A stretch of DNA of 20,733 nt from Modestobacter sp. (GTDB lineage: Bacteria; Actinomycetota; Actinomycetes; Mycobacteriales; Geodermatophilaceae): contig JAOPWG010000177.1 in assembly GCA_025965775.1 (NCBI GenBank), forward strand, positions 1 through 20,733. Reading direction: 5' to 3'. The position numbers were made by a program, and so were the translations under genes. The notes under the pieces are model-generated. The model had not been told where the DNA came from, ran no database searches, and saw nothing but the letters and a program-made list of their open reading frames with translations. Positions 7,570-14,598 of this stretch are shown piece by piece. Each line of letters starts with the position of its first letter. Positions within the stretch are counted from its first letter, which is position 1.

Positions 7570-8228
7570 GCCGCACCCGGGTCTTCCTCGTCGACGACCA
7601 CGCCATGGTCCGCGCAGGGGTGCGCGCCGAGCTCGGTGCCGATGTGGAGGTCGTCGGCGAGGCCGCCGACGTCGCCACCGCCGTCACCGGCATCCGGGGG
7701 ACGACGCCCGACGTCGTCCTGCTCGACGTACACCTGCCCGGCGGCGGGGGGCACGCCGTCCTGCAGTCCCTGCGTGCGGAGCTTCCGGCGACCCGGTGGC
7801 TGGCGCTGTCGGTCTCCGACGCCGCCGAGGACGTCATCGCCGTCATCCGGGCCGGCGCCCGCGGCTACGTCACCAAGACGATCTCCGGGCCCGACCTGCG
7901 CGACGCCGTCGGCCGGGTCGCCGAGGGCGACGTCGTCTTCAGCCCGCGGCTGGCCGGCTTCGTGCTCGACGCCTTCGCCGCCACCGGCCCCGCCGCACCG
8001 GCACCCGCCGAGGACGAGGCAACCGACCCGGGCCTGGACCTGCTGTCGGCCCGGGAGCGGGAGGTCATGCAGCTGCTGGCCCGCGGCTACACCTACCGGG
8101 AGATCGGCGGCCGGCTGTTCATCTCGGTGAAGACGGTGGAGTCCCACGCCTCCAACGTGCTGCGCAAGCTGCAGTTGTCCAACCGCAACGAGCTCACCCG
8201 GTGGGCGGCCACGAACCGGTTGCTCTAG
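7566..8228 (+). CDS. NarL/LuxR-family response regulator
   Basis: 220 aa. The receiver domain (about 4-120) has the acidic pocket DD at 10-11, phospho-acceptor Asp54 in VVLLDVHLPG, Ser82 in ALSVSD and Lys104 in YVTKTI. A flexible Ala/Pro/Glu linker (140-156) leads to a LuxR-type HTH at about 158-215: LLSAREREVMQLLARGYTYR, then FISVKTVESHASNVLRKL. It starts at ATG 7566, inside the kinase stop (ATGA), so it is produced with its cognate kinase. Targets are not given, but the palindrome between the kinase and the PspC-like gene is a candidate autoregulatory site. Length and motifs are complete. Confidence 0.95.
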   Translation: MSRTRVFLVDDHAMVRAGVRAELGADVEVVGEAADVATAVTGIRGTTPDVVLLDVHLPGGGGHAVLQSLRAELPATRWLALSVSDAAEDVIAVIRAGARGYVTKTISGPDLRDAVGRVAEGDVVFSPRLAGFVLDAFAATGPAAPAPAEDEATDPGLDLLSAREREVMQLLARGYTYREIGGRLFISVKTVESHASNVLRKLQLSNRNELTRWAATNRLL

Positions 8229-8258
8229 CTCACGAGTTCTCCTCGCCGGCGCTCGTCG

Positions 8259-8272
8259 GCCGCGTTCGCGGC
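8259..8272. terminator. Possible weak convergent terminator
   Basis: GCCGC-GTTC-GCGGC hairpin between the convergent regulator and TfoX genes. The stem is only 5 bp and there is no T-tract, so support is modest. Confidence 0.25.
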
Positions 8273-8303
8273 TGCTGTGCTCCCGGTGAGCTCGCAGACT
8301 CGC

Positions 8304-8603
8304 TCACTGCTGCAGGGACTCGACGAGTGCGCGGGCCTGATCGACCAGCGGTGGCCGGTCCGCCGACGGGCCGACGACGACCCAGCCGTTCATCGCGCGG
8401 CCCTCCATCGGCTCGAAGGGCCGCGCGGTGCCGGCGGTGACGAGATCCTGCAGCCGGTCGGGCGGCAGCTTGAGCACCAGCAGATCGCGCCACCACACGG
8501 CGAAGAACTTCTTTCCGGTGCGCAGCCCCGGCGAGCCGAACATGCTCCCGCGGCTCACCGGCCCGCCCTCGGTCCGCTCGACCAGCCCCTCCCAGTCGGT
8601 CAC
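8304..8603 (-). CDS. TfoX N-terminal domain protein
   Basis: 99 aa from GTG 8603, beginning VTDWEGLVERTEGGPVSRG. The run GSMFGSPGLRTGKKFFAVWW, then LLVLKLPPDRLQDLVTAG and ARPFEPMEGRAMNGWVVV, is the TfoX_N fold: SxxMFG, G-K-x-F-x-x-x, L-x-L-K-L, F-x-P-x-x-x-x-x-M-x-x-W. In Haemophilus TfoX/Sxy is a competence regulator, but stand-alone single-domain actinobacterial copies have no established role. The protein lacks the C-terminal helix-hairpin-helix-like half. It is transcribed towards the response regulator and does not appear to be in an operon. Small, cytosolic and complete. Confidence 0.85.
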   Translation of the reverse strand: MTDWEGLVERTEGGPVSRGSMFGSPGLRTGKKFFAVWWRDLLVLKLPPDRLQDLVTAGTARPFEPMEGRAMNGWVVVGPSADRPPLVDQARALVESLQQ

Positions 8604-8687
8604 GCGGGCAGGCTGCCCCCGCGGACGTTCCCGGACCGGCCCGGCACGACACCGCGGCCACGCGGCGCCGCTCGGGGCGCCGGGTGC

Positions 8688-10073
8688 TCAGCGGAAGTGG
8701 CTCTTGGGGATCACGCCGTGCACCCCGACCGTCCGGTCGACCACCTGGGACACCTCGAAGTCCGCGGCCGCCGAGAGGTAGGCATAGGCGACCGCCCGGT
8801 CCATGCCGAGGTCGGTCTGCAGGAAGTCCAGGGCGTTGACCACGGCGCGCCGCGAGGCGACGTCGAGATCGCTGACCTGGCCGTCGCGGGAGCCGTCGGG
8901 GTCGGACAGCCCGATCGGCACCCACGCGTCCGGTGTCTCCCCGAAGGGGTAGCGGAAGGCCACCGACGGCGCGTCCCCCGTTCCCTTGCGGCACACGGTC
9001 AGCCGGAAGGTCAGCCGCAGCGACCCCTCCAGCGCGGTCAGCGCCACCTCGCCGTTGCCCATGGACATGTGCGGGTCGCCCACCGAGAACAGCGCGCCGG
9101 GGGCGACGACCGGCAGGTAGAACGCCGAGCCCACGTTCAGCAGCCGCACGTCGATGTTGCCCCCGCCGAGGGTGGGTGGGATGGAGTTCAGCAGCGGGTC
9201 GTTGAGCACCGGGGCGTCACCCACGGTCGCCACCGACATCAGCCCGGCGAACGGGTCGATCGGCCAGGTCACCGAGCCGGTGCGCCCCACCGGAAGAGAG
9301 GCGCTGGGCACCCCGCCCCGGTCCGTAGCGATGGGGGTGAAGACCGAGACGTTGCCGTACTTCACCGGGTCCTTCGTCGCCCGCCCGTCGGGGGTGGCCG
9401 GCATGACCTCGGCGGGGCTGATGCCCCCGGCGGGGGTGGCGAAGGACACCGACAGGGCGCCCTTGCCGTGCCGACTGGAGATGACCCCGTAGGGCACGCG
9501 GGGCAGCGCCGACAGCGGCTCGACCTTGAGCACGTCGCCGGGCCGGGCACCCTCGACGTACACCGGCCCGGTGACCACGTGCGGACCGTCGGCGTCGAAG
9601 TCCCGGCGGTGCCGCGCGTAGCCCTTCGCGATGGCGACCGCGTCGGTGAGCACCCGGTCGCGGGGGACGCCCTTGCCCCCGAACCAGGCCACCGGGTCAC
9701 GGCCCTGGTCCTCCAGCAGCCCCTCGTGGCTGACCGTGTCGACGGTGAGGGTGCGGCCCGACCGCACCCGGGCCACCGGGGCGTCGGTCGTGCGCGGCAG
9801 GTATCCCCAGTAGACCTGCTCGGTGCGCGAGGGCAGGTAGACGTCCCCGTCGATCGGTCCCTTGCCGGGCTGCAGCACCTCGCCCGGCAGGCGGGTCCGG
9901 CCGGTGGGTGAGGCCGCCGCCGGCGGGGCGGCGGCGACACCGACGGCGGCGAGGGCGCCGGTGGCCAGGGCGGCCTGGACGAACGTCCGGCGACCGAGGG
10001 CGCGTTCCAGCCGCCCGGCCGCGACCGCGGGTCCAGGTGTGGTGTCCCCGGTCGCGTGCGCTGCGTGTGTCAC
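8688..10073 (-). CDS. Tat-exported acetamidase/formamidase family protein
   Basis: 461 aa from GTG 10073, supported by GGGAGG five bases upstream. A twin-arginine signal (GRRTFVQAALATGALA, RR at 28-29) is followed by an Ala-rich stretch with cleavage probable near AAAS (about 52-55). The body matches the FmdA/AmdA family: an N-terminal beta domain with VKVEPLSALP-like strands, then GGGNIDVRLLNVGSAFYLPV followed by VAPGALFSVGDPHMSMGNGE, the conserved family signature. Family enzymes hydrolyse formamide, acetamide or related amides to the acid and ammonia. Export is notable because typical family members are cytosolic; an extracellular or wall-associated amide substrate is an inference. It lies 113 bases from LmbE on the same strand and probably has its own promoter. 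Confidence 0.88.
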   Translation of the reverse strand: MTHAAHATGDTTPGPAVAAGRLERALGRRTFVQAALATGALAAVGVAAAPPAAASPTGRTRLPGEVLQPGKGPIDGDVYLPSRTEQVYWGYLPRTTDAPVARVRSGRTLTVDTVSHEGLLEDQGRDPVAWFGGKGVPRDRVLTDAVAIAKGYARHRRDFDADGPHVVTGPVYVEGARPGDVLKVEPLSALPRVPYGVISSRHGKGALSVSFATPAGGISPAEVMPATPDGRATKDPVKYGNVSVFTPIATDRGGVPSASLPVGRTGSVTWPIDPFAGLMSVATVGDAPVLNDPLLNSIPPTLGGGNIDVRLLNVGSAFYLPVVAPGALFSVGDPHMSMGNGEVALTALEGSLRLTFRLTVCRKGTGDAPSVAFRYPFGETPDAWVPIGLSDPDGSRDGQVSDLDVASRRAVVNALDFLQTDLGMDRAVAYAYLSAAADFEVSQVVDRTVGVHGVIPKSHFR

Positions 10074-10186
10074 GTGCCCTCCCGGTGCCTGGTCCTGGCG
10101 GTGGGGCGATGTCTACGTGACCTCTGTTGCGGCTGGGTACGCGCTGGGCGCCGTCGGTGTTGCGGTGCGGTTTCCGCGGCGCCCGG

Positions 10187-10927
10187 TCAGGCGGTGTGGA
10201 CGACGTGGAACGCCTCGGCCAGGCGCCCCTCGGACAGGCCGTGGGTCTGCGCGGTCTGCCGCATCCAGGCGGTGACGAACTCCTCGAGCTGGCCCGGCGG
10301 CTGGTGGCTCACCTGGGTGACGTGCGCGCGCAGCGCCGCGAACTTACGGTCGGCCACGTCGGTGACGTCGACCGCGTGGTCCGCGCGGGGACTGGCGCCC
10401 AGCCACACCTCCGACACCGTCCAGGCCTCGAGCCCCTCGTCGGCCAGCAGCTCGGGGAAGGCGAAGGGGTTGCGGGCGTCCGGGTAGACCGCCCGCAGCG
10501 TGGACTCACCGACGATCATGTGGTCGGGGTGGCTCGCGCCGATCCGGTCCCAGAAGCGCTCGGGTGAGCTGGTCAGCACCCGCTGCGGGCGGACCTGCCG
10601 GATCACCCGGCTGATGTCCCGGCGCAGGTCGAGGGTCGGCTCCACCCGGCCGTCCGGATAGCCCAGGAAGCGCACGTCGCTGACGCCGAGGACCTTCGCG
10701 GCGGCGCGTTGCTCCTCCTGCCGCAGCAGCGGCATCTCCTCCCGCGGGGTCTCGTCGAACCCGCCGGCGTCGCCGTCGGTGACGATGCAGTAGACGACCT
10801 CCGTGCGGGCCGCCGTCCAGGTGGCCACGGTGCCGGCGCTGCCGAAGTCCACGTCGTCGGGGTGGGCGAGCACGCACAGGGCGCGCTCGACGTGCTCGGC
10901 CGGCTGTGTGGGGAGGCACAGGGTCAC
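10187..10927 (-). CDS. PIG-L / LmbE-family deacetylase
   Basis: 246 aa from GTG 10927. The metal-binding signature VLAHPDDVDFGSAGTV (AHPDD at 21-25) and the later SHPDHMIVGE (132-141) are the family hallmarks: His22 and Asp25 with the later His bind zinc. YCIVTDGDAGG (about 46-56) and RFLGYPDGRVEPT also fit. Relatives remove acetyl groups from GlcNAc moieties (MshB in mycothiol synthesis, Mca in detoxification of mycothiol conjugates), but length and motifs do not separate a detoxification enzyme from a biosynthetic one. It starts 10 bases after an unrecognised gene, so the two are probably cotranscribed. No strong ribosome binding site is seen, which also suggests coupling. Confidence 0.9.
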   Translation of the reverse strand: MTLCLPTQPAEHVERALCVLAHPDDVDFGSAGTVATWTAARTEVVYCIVTDGDAGGFDETPREEMPLLRQEEQRAAAKVLGVSDVRFLGYPDGRVEPTLDLRRDISRVIRQVRPQRVLTSSPERFWDRIGASHPDHMIVGESTLRAVYPDARNPFAFPELLADEGLEAWTVSEVWLGASPRADHAVDVTDVADRKFAALRAHVTQVSHQPPGQLEEFVTAWMRQTAQTHGLSEGRLAEAFHVVHTA

Positions 10928-10937
10928 GTTGCGGAGC

Positions 10938-11639
10938 CTAGGTCGCCGTCCGGACGGCGACCGGCGGAAACCGGTGCGCCGATGCCGTTGCCCGGTGGCG
11001 AGCACCGGGGGAGAGCGCGGCGAGCAGGTCGACGTGCCAGTCGACCTGCGCACGCCGGCCGGCGCACCCGTAGGGGCGGACGAGGTCCAGCCGGGTGATC
11101 GTGGCGCCGGTGTCGGCCCACAGCAGAGCCAGGTGACAGCGCGGGGAGCCGGTGCCGGCCCGCCCGTCGTCGAGGGCCAGCTGGGTCTGCGTGCTGGGGG
11201 TCTGCCGGTAGAAGGCCCGCAGCCCGGGGGTGTCGGCGGCCGGCAGCTCGCCGTCCTCGGAATGCCAGACACGGACCACGTCGGTCGGGGTGCCCAGGAT
11301 CAGCCCGCTCATCGGCAGGCCCAGGTTCTCCGGGCCGGTGTCGGAGAGCTCCAGCTGGCGCCCGTGCCGCGGATCGATCCCGGGAACGGGAACCGGGACG
11401 GCGCGCGGGTCGTCCAGGTCGGCGCCCCAGGGCCGAAGGTGCTCCATCGCCTCGCGGCGGACCAGTTGGTGGTCCAGGTGCCGGTCGGCGGTGGGGTTCC
11501 AGCCGTGGGCGGCGTGCACGGCCGCGCTGACCGCCACGCCGGCCCGCAGGGCATCGTGCACGGACACCAGCAGCGGCCACAACCGCTGGGTCACCGCACC
11601 GGGGGAGGAGTCCACGCGTGCGATCCTCACCCAGGACAC
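10938..11639 (-). CDS. Hypothetical protein, LmbE operon partner
   Basis: About 233 aa if begun at GTG 11639 (VSWVRIARVDSSPGAV). GTGs at 11630 and 11612 are alternatives, and a frame open to 11795 runs through the 8-bp repeat tract and is unlikely. Visible elements are LWPLLVSVHDALRAGVAVSA, HLDHQLVRREAMEHLRPWG, a Pro/Arg stretch PVPVPGIDPRHGR, VVRVWHSEDGELPAADTP, LALLWADTGATITRLDLVRP, and a basic Ala-rich tail. There is no signal peptide or membrane helix. I recognise no family. The 10-base gap to the LmbE gene suggests joint expression. Confidence 0.6.
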   Translation of the reverse strand: MSWVRIARVDSSPGAVTQRLWPLLVSVHDALRAGVAVSAAVHAAHGWNPTADRHLDHQLVRREAMEHLRPWGADLDDPRAVPVPVPGIDPRHGRQLELSDTGPENLGLPMSGLILGTPTDVVRVWHSEDGELPAADTPGLRAFYRQTPSTQTQLALDDGRAGTGSPRCHLALLWADTGATITRLDLVRPYGCAGRRAQVDWHVDLLAALSPGARHRATASAHRFPPVAVRTAT

Positions 11640-11671
11640 CGACAGTCCGCGGCAGCGCCGCGTCGTCCGCG

Positions 11672-11711
11672 GGTCTGCCGGTCTGCCGGTCTGCCGGTCT
11701 GCGGGTCTGCG
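11672..11711. repeat. 8-bp tandem repeat (GGTCTGCC/G x5)
   Basis: Five consecutive 8-bp units: GGTCTGCC three times, then GGTCTGCG twice, with a partial sixth unit (GGTCA) that contains the chorismate mutase stop. The unit is not a multiple of three and the tract lies between two genes, so it can change length without frame damage. A candidate VNTR. Confidence 0.9.
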
Positions 11712-11713
11712 GG

Positions 11714-12022
11714 TCAGAGGCGACCGCGGCCGTGGCGGAGCAGCATCATGCCCAGCGATGCACCGTCGGGCCCGAGCGCGTTGCGGAACCGGCACAGCAC
11801 CTGCTGCTCGCGCGACAGCGACAGCCGGGTGCCGCCGGTGGTGGCGCGCACGACGCCGATCTCCTGGGAGATGGCCAGCCGACGCTGGACGAGCTCGATG
11901 ATCGCGGCATCGCAGGCGTCGATCTCCCCGCGCAGCTCGCCGATCCGTGCCGCCGGGTCGGCGGGCACGGTCGGGGTGAGGTCCGGGGCGGCGGGGTGCG
12001 AGGCGGCGGTGACGGTGCTCAT
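11714..12022 (-). CDS. Chorismate mutase, AroQ-delta type
   Basis: Rearranges chorismate to prephenate, the committed step to Phe and Tyr; cytosolic, helical dimer. 102 aa from ATG 12022, with GGAGGA at 6 bases. AARIGELRGEIDACDAAIIE (24-43) followed by LVQRRLAISQEIG is the AroQ helix 1, and GGTRLSLSREQQVLCRF (63-79), LGPDGASLGMMLLRHGRGRL (83-102) match the M. tuberculosis Rv0948c pattern (GGTRL-x-x-SRE, LGPDG, LLRLGRGRLGH). This sub-class is weak alone and is activated in complex with DAHP synthase through its C-terminus; the present protein ends at GRGRL, two residues short of the mycobacterial form. It is divergent from pcrA, as in Mycobacterium, and is preceded by a probable attenuator (12060-12197). 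Confidence 0.92.
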   Translation of the reverse strand: MSTVTAASHPAAPDLTPTVPADPAARIGELRGEIDACDAAIIELVQRRLAISQEIGVVRATTGGTRLSLSREQQVLCRFRNALGPDGASLGMMLLRHGRGRL

Positions 12023-12059
12023 GGGGTCCTCCGGGAAGTGAGCGGGCCTCGGACCCCAG

Positions 12060-12097
12060 GAAACGGAAAACGCCCCGGGGCCGTGGGCCCGGGGCGT
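12060..12097 (-). terminator. Intrinsic terminator of putative attenuator upstream of chorismate mutase
   Basis: On the minus strand ACGCCCCGGG, an 8-base loop, then CCCGGGGCGT and TTTCCGTTTCC. The stem has 10 perfect G/C-rich pairs followed by a T-rich tail, unusual in this genome, and lies between the leader ORF stop (12114) and the gene start (12022). A terminator before a gene fits transcription attenuation. Confidence 0.7.
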
Positions 12098-12113
12098 CGT
12101 GTGCGGCGGCTGT

Positions 12114-12197
12114 TCAGCCAGCGGAGACGGACACCGGAACCCGGTGGCCGTAGTAAAACTCGCGGTGGCGAAGCACGGCGACGAGTGTGCCACACAT
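12114..12197 (-). CDS. Putative 27-aa leader peptide (Phe-Tyr-Tyr) of chorismate mutase gene
   Basis: ATG 12197 is preceded by GGAGGGG; the spacing is short, so an inner GTG at 12176 is possible. The peptide starts MCGTLVAVL, continues RHREFYYGHRVPV and ends SVSAG-stop. Phe14-Tyr15-Tyr16 are encoded TTT-TAC-TAC, including TTT, rare in a genome of this composition. Directly after them comes CACCGG-GTT-CCGGTG, which may form a pause hairpin, and 17 bases after the stop the terminator stem begins. Phe and Tyr are the end products of the chorismate mutase branch, so ribosome stalling at these codons when Phe or Tyr is scarce would be the sensing step. Inferred from layout; not a family I can name. 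Confidence 0.6.
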   Translation of the reverse strand: MCGTLVAVLRHREFYYGHRVPVSVSAG

Positions 12198-12255
12198 CCC
12201 CTCCGGTTGGCCAACGCCCCCGGCGGCGCCGGCCGGACGTGTCGGTGCCCCGGCT

Positions 12256-12261
12256 TAGAGT
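12256..12261 (+). promoter_or_regulatory. Possible -10 element of pcrA
   Basis: TAGAGT nine bases before the pcrA ATG would give a near-leaderless transcript, common in actinobacteria. No convincing -35. Confidence 0.3.
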
Positions 12262-12270
12262 GGCGGGGTC

Positions 12271-14562
12271 ATGAGCAGCCCGCAGCAATCCCTTCCCGGC
12301 ACCGCCGCACTTCCCCGCGCCACCCCCGGCCAGGCCGGCCGCGAGCTGGACCGGATGCTCGCCGGGCTCAACGGTCCGCAGCGGGCGGCCGTCGTCCACG
12401 AGGGCGGTCCGTTGCTCATCGTGGCCGGCGCCGGGTCCGGCAAGACCCGGGTCCTCACCCACCGCATCTCGTACCTGCTCGGCGCCCGGCACGTCCAGCC
12501 CGGGGAGATCCTGGCGATCACCTTCACCAACAAGGCCGCGGGGGAGATGAAGGAGCGGGTCGCCGCCCTCGTCGGGCCGCGCGCCCGGGCGATGTGGGTG
12601 TCGACGTTCCACTCGATGTGCGTGCGCATCCTGCGCGCCGAGGCCGGCAAGCTGGGCATGAAGAGCTCGTTCACCATCTACGACCAGGGCGACTCGGTCC
12701 GGTTGATGACGATGGTCGCCCGCGACCTCGAGCTGGACAGCAAGCGCTATCCCGGCCGGAGCCTGGCCAACCAGGTGTCCAACCTGAAGAACGAGCTGGT
12801 CGACGAGGAGTCCTTCGTCCCGACGACGCCGCCGGAGAAGGTGCTCGCCGAGGCCTACCGGCTGTACCAGCGCCGGCTGCGCGAGGCGCACGCGATGGAC
12901 TTCGACGACCTGATCATGACGACGGTCCACCTGCTGCAGGCCTTCCCCGACGTGGCCGAGCACTACCGCCGCCGCTTCCGGCACGTGCTGGTCGACGAGT
13001 ACCAGGACACCAACCACGCCCAGTACGTGCTGGTCCGTGAGCTGACCGGCCCGGTCGGCGGTCCGGTCCCGCCCGCCGAGCTGTGCGTGGTCGGGGACGC
13101 CGACCAGTCCATCTACGCCTTCCGCGGCGCGACCATCCGCAACATCGACGAGTTCGAGCGCGACTACCCCGAGGCGACCACGATCGTCCTGGAGCAGAAC
13201 TACCGCTCGACCCAACGGATCCTGCGGGCGGCCAACCAGGTGATCGCGCGCAACACCTCCCGCCGCCCCAAGAACCTGTGGTCCGACGCCGGGGACGGCG
13301 AGCTGATCGAGGGCTACGTCGCCGACAACGAGCACGACGAGGCCGCCTGGGTCGCCGAGCAGATCGACGCACTCACCGACGAGGGCAAGGCCCAGCCCAA
13401 GGACATCGCGGTCTTCTATCGCACCAACAACGCCTCCCGGGTCTTCGAGGAGGTGTTCATCCGGGTCGGCATGCCCTACAAGGTGGTCGGCGGCGTCCGC
13501 TTCTACGAGCGGCGCGAGGTCCGCGACGCGCTGGCCTACCTGAAGGTGGTCGCCAACCCCGCCGACGTGGTGAGCCTGCGCCGGGTGCTGAACACCCCCA
13601 AGCGCGGCATCGGTGAGCGGGCCGAGGCCTGCGTCGAGCAGCTCGCCGACCGCGAGCGGATCGCCTTCGCCTCCGCGCTGCGCCGCGCGCCGGAGGCCCC
13701 GGGCCTGGCCACCCGCTCGCTGAAGGCGATCCAGGAGTTCGTCGCGCTGCTGGAGGAGTTCGAGCAGCTGGTCGAGACCGGCTCGGGCCCGGCGGCGCTG
13801 CTGGAGAGCATCCTGGACCGGACCGGCTACCTCACCGAGCTGGAGGCGAGCACCGACCCGCAGGACGAGGGTCGGGTCGACAACCTCAACGAGCTCATCT
13901 CGGTCGCCGCGGAGTTCGAGGCGGCCAACCCCGGCGGCACGGTCACCGACTTCCTGGAGCAGGTCTCGCTGGTCGCCGACGCCGACCAGATCCCGGTCAC
14001 CGGCGACGACGCCGGGGTGGTCACGATGATGACCCTGCACACCGCCAAGGGCCTGGAGTTCCCGGTCGTCTTCCTCACCGCGCTGGAGGACGGCGTCTTT
14101 CCGCACCTGCGCGCCCTCGGCGACCCGCGGGAGCTGGAGGAGGAGCGCCGGCTGGCCTACGTCGGGATCACCCGGGCGCAGGAGCGACTGTTCCTGTCCC
14201 GGGCCACTGTCCGCACCAGCTGGGGGCAGCCGGCCTACAACCCGCCGTCCCGGTTCCTCGACGAACTGCCGGCCGACACGGTGCACTGGTCGCGGCTGGA
14301 GCCGGCCGCACCGACCGGCTACGCCTCGGCGCAGTCCCGGGTGGCCGCCACCGGCCTGTCCACCGGTGGGCTGCGCGGCGGAGCGGGTAACCGCGCGGTG
14401 ATCAACGTCGACGTCGGCGACCGGGTCAGCCATGACGCGTTCGGCCTGGGCACCGTCGTGGAGGTGACCGGCGCCGGGGACAAGGCGCAGGCGACGGTCG
14501 ACTTCGGCTCCGGCGGCACCAAGCGGCTGGTGCTGCGCTACGCGCCGCTGGTCAAGCTCTGA
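12271..14562 (+). CDS. pcrA: ATP-dependent DNA helicase PcrA/UvrD1
   Basis: 763 aa SF1A 3'-5' helicase for nucleotide excision repair and clearing of replication blocks. Motifs in order: Q-motif LNGPQRAAV (33-41), Walker A AGAGSGKT (52-59), Ia ITFTNKAAGEM, Walker B VDEYQDTN (241-248), III VVGDADQSIYAFRGA, IV EQNYRST, V MTLHTAKGLEFPVVFLTAL, VI EERRLAYVGITRA. The C-terminal Tudor-like tail (about 710-763), VGDRVSHDAFGLGTVVEV then VDFGSGGTKRLVLRYAPLVKL, is the RNA-polymerase-binding module of PcrA/UvrD. Length equals the family. It shares a 73-base upstream region with the chorismate mutase leader on the other strand and meets a zinc-ribbon gene tail to tail. Confidence 0.97.
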   Translation: MSSPQQSLPGTAALPRATPGQAGRELDRMLAGLNGPQRAAVVHEGGPLLIVAGAGSGKTRVLTHRISYLLGARHVQPGEILAITFTNKAAGEMKERVAALVGPRARAMWVSTFHSMCVRILRAEAGKLGMKSSFTIYDQGDSVRLMTMVARDLELDSKRYPGRSLANQVSNLKNELVDEESFVPTTPPEKVLAEAYRLYQRRLREAHAMDFDDLIMTTVHLLQAFPDVAEHYRRRFRHVLVDEYQDTNHAQYVLVRELTGPVGGPVPPAELCVVGDADQSIYAFRGATIRNIDEFERDYPEATTIVLEQNYRSTQRILRAANQVIARNTSRRPKNLWSDAGDGELIEGYVADNEHDEAAWVAEQIDALTDEGKAQPKDIAVFYRTNNASRVFEEVFIRVGMPYKVVGGVRFYERREVRDALAYLKVVANPADVVSLRRVLNTPKRGIGERAEACVEQLADRERIAFASALRRAPEAPGLATRSLKAIQEFVALLEEFEQLVETGSGPAALLESILDRTGYLTELEASTDPQDEGRVDNLNELISVAAEFEAANPGGTVTDFLEQVSLVADADQIPVTGDDAGVVTMMTLHTAKGLEFPVVFLTALEDGVFPHLRALGDPRELEEERRLAYVGITRAQERLFLSRATVRTSWGQPAYNPPSRFLDELPADTVHWSRLEPAAPTGYASAQSRVAATGLSTGGLRGGAGNRAVINVDVGDRVSHDAFGLGTVVEVTGAGDKAQATVDFGSGGTKRLVLRYAPLVKL

Positions 14563-14598
14563 CGGCTCCAGCGCCGCCCCGCGACGTCGGAGCCGTCA
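14560..14598. terminator. Convergent terminator hairpin containing both stop codons
   Basis: TGACGGCTCC (14560-14569) and GGAGCCGTCA (14589-14598) are perfect inverted copies with a 19-base loop. The first three bases of each arm are the TGA stop of pcrA (plus) and of the zinc-ribbon gene (minus), so one hairpin ends both genes. No T-tract. Confidence 0.6.

Noticed and set aside
11640..11795. N-terminal extension of the unknown gene through the 8-bp repeat
   Set aside because: It would overlap the chorismate mutase coding end and read PADRQTGRPAD-type repeat sequence.
12019..14433. 804-aa minus-strand frame antisense to pcrA
   Set aside because: Typical high-GC antisense open frame, compositionally biased, and the sense frame carries all helicase motifs.
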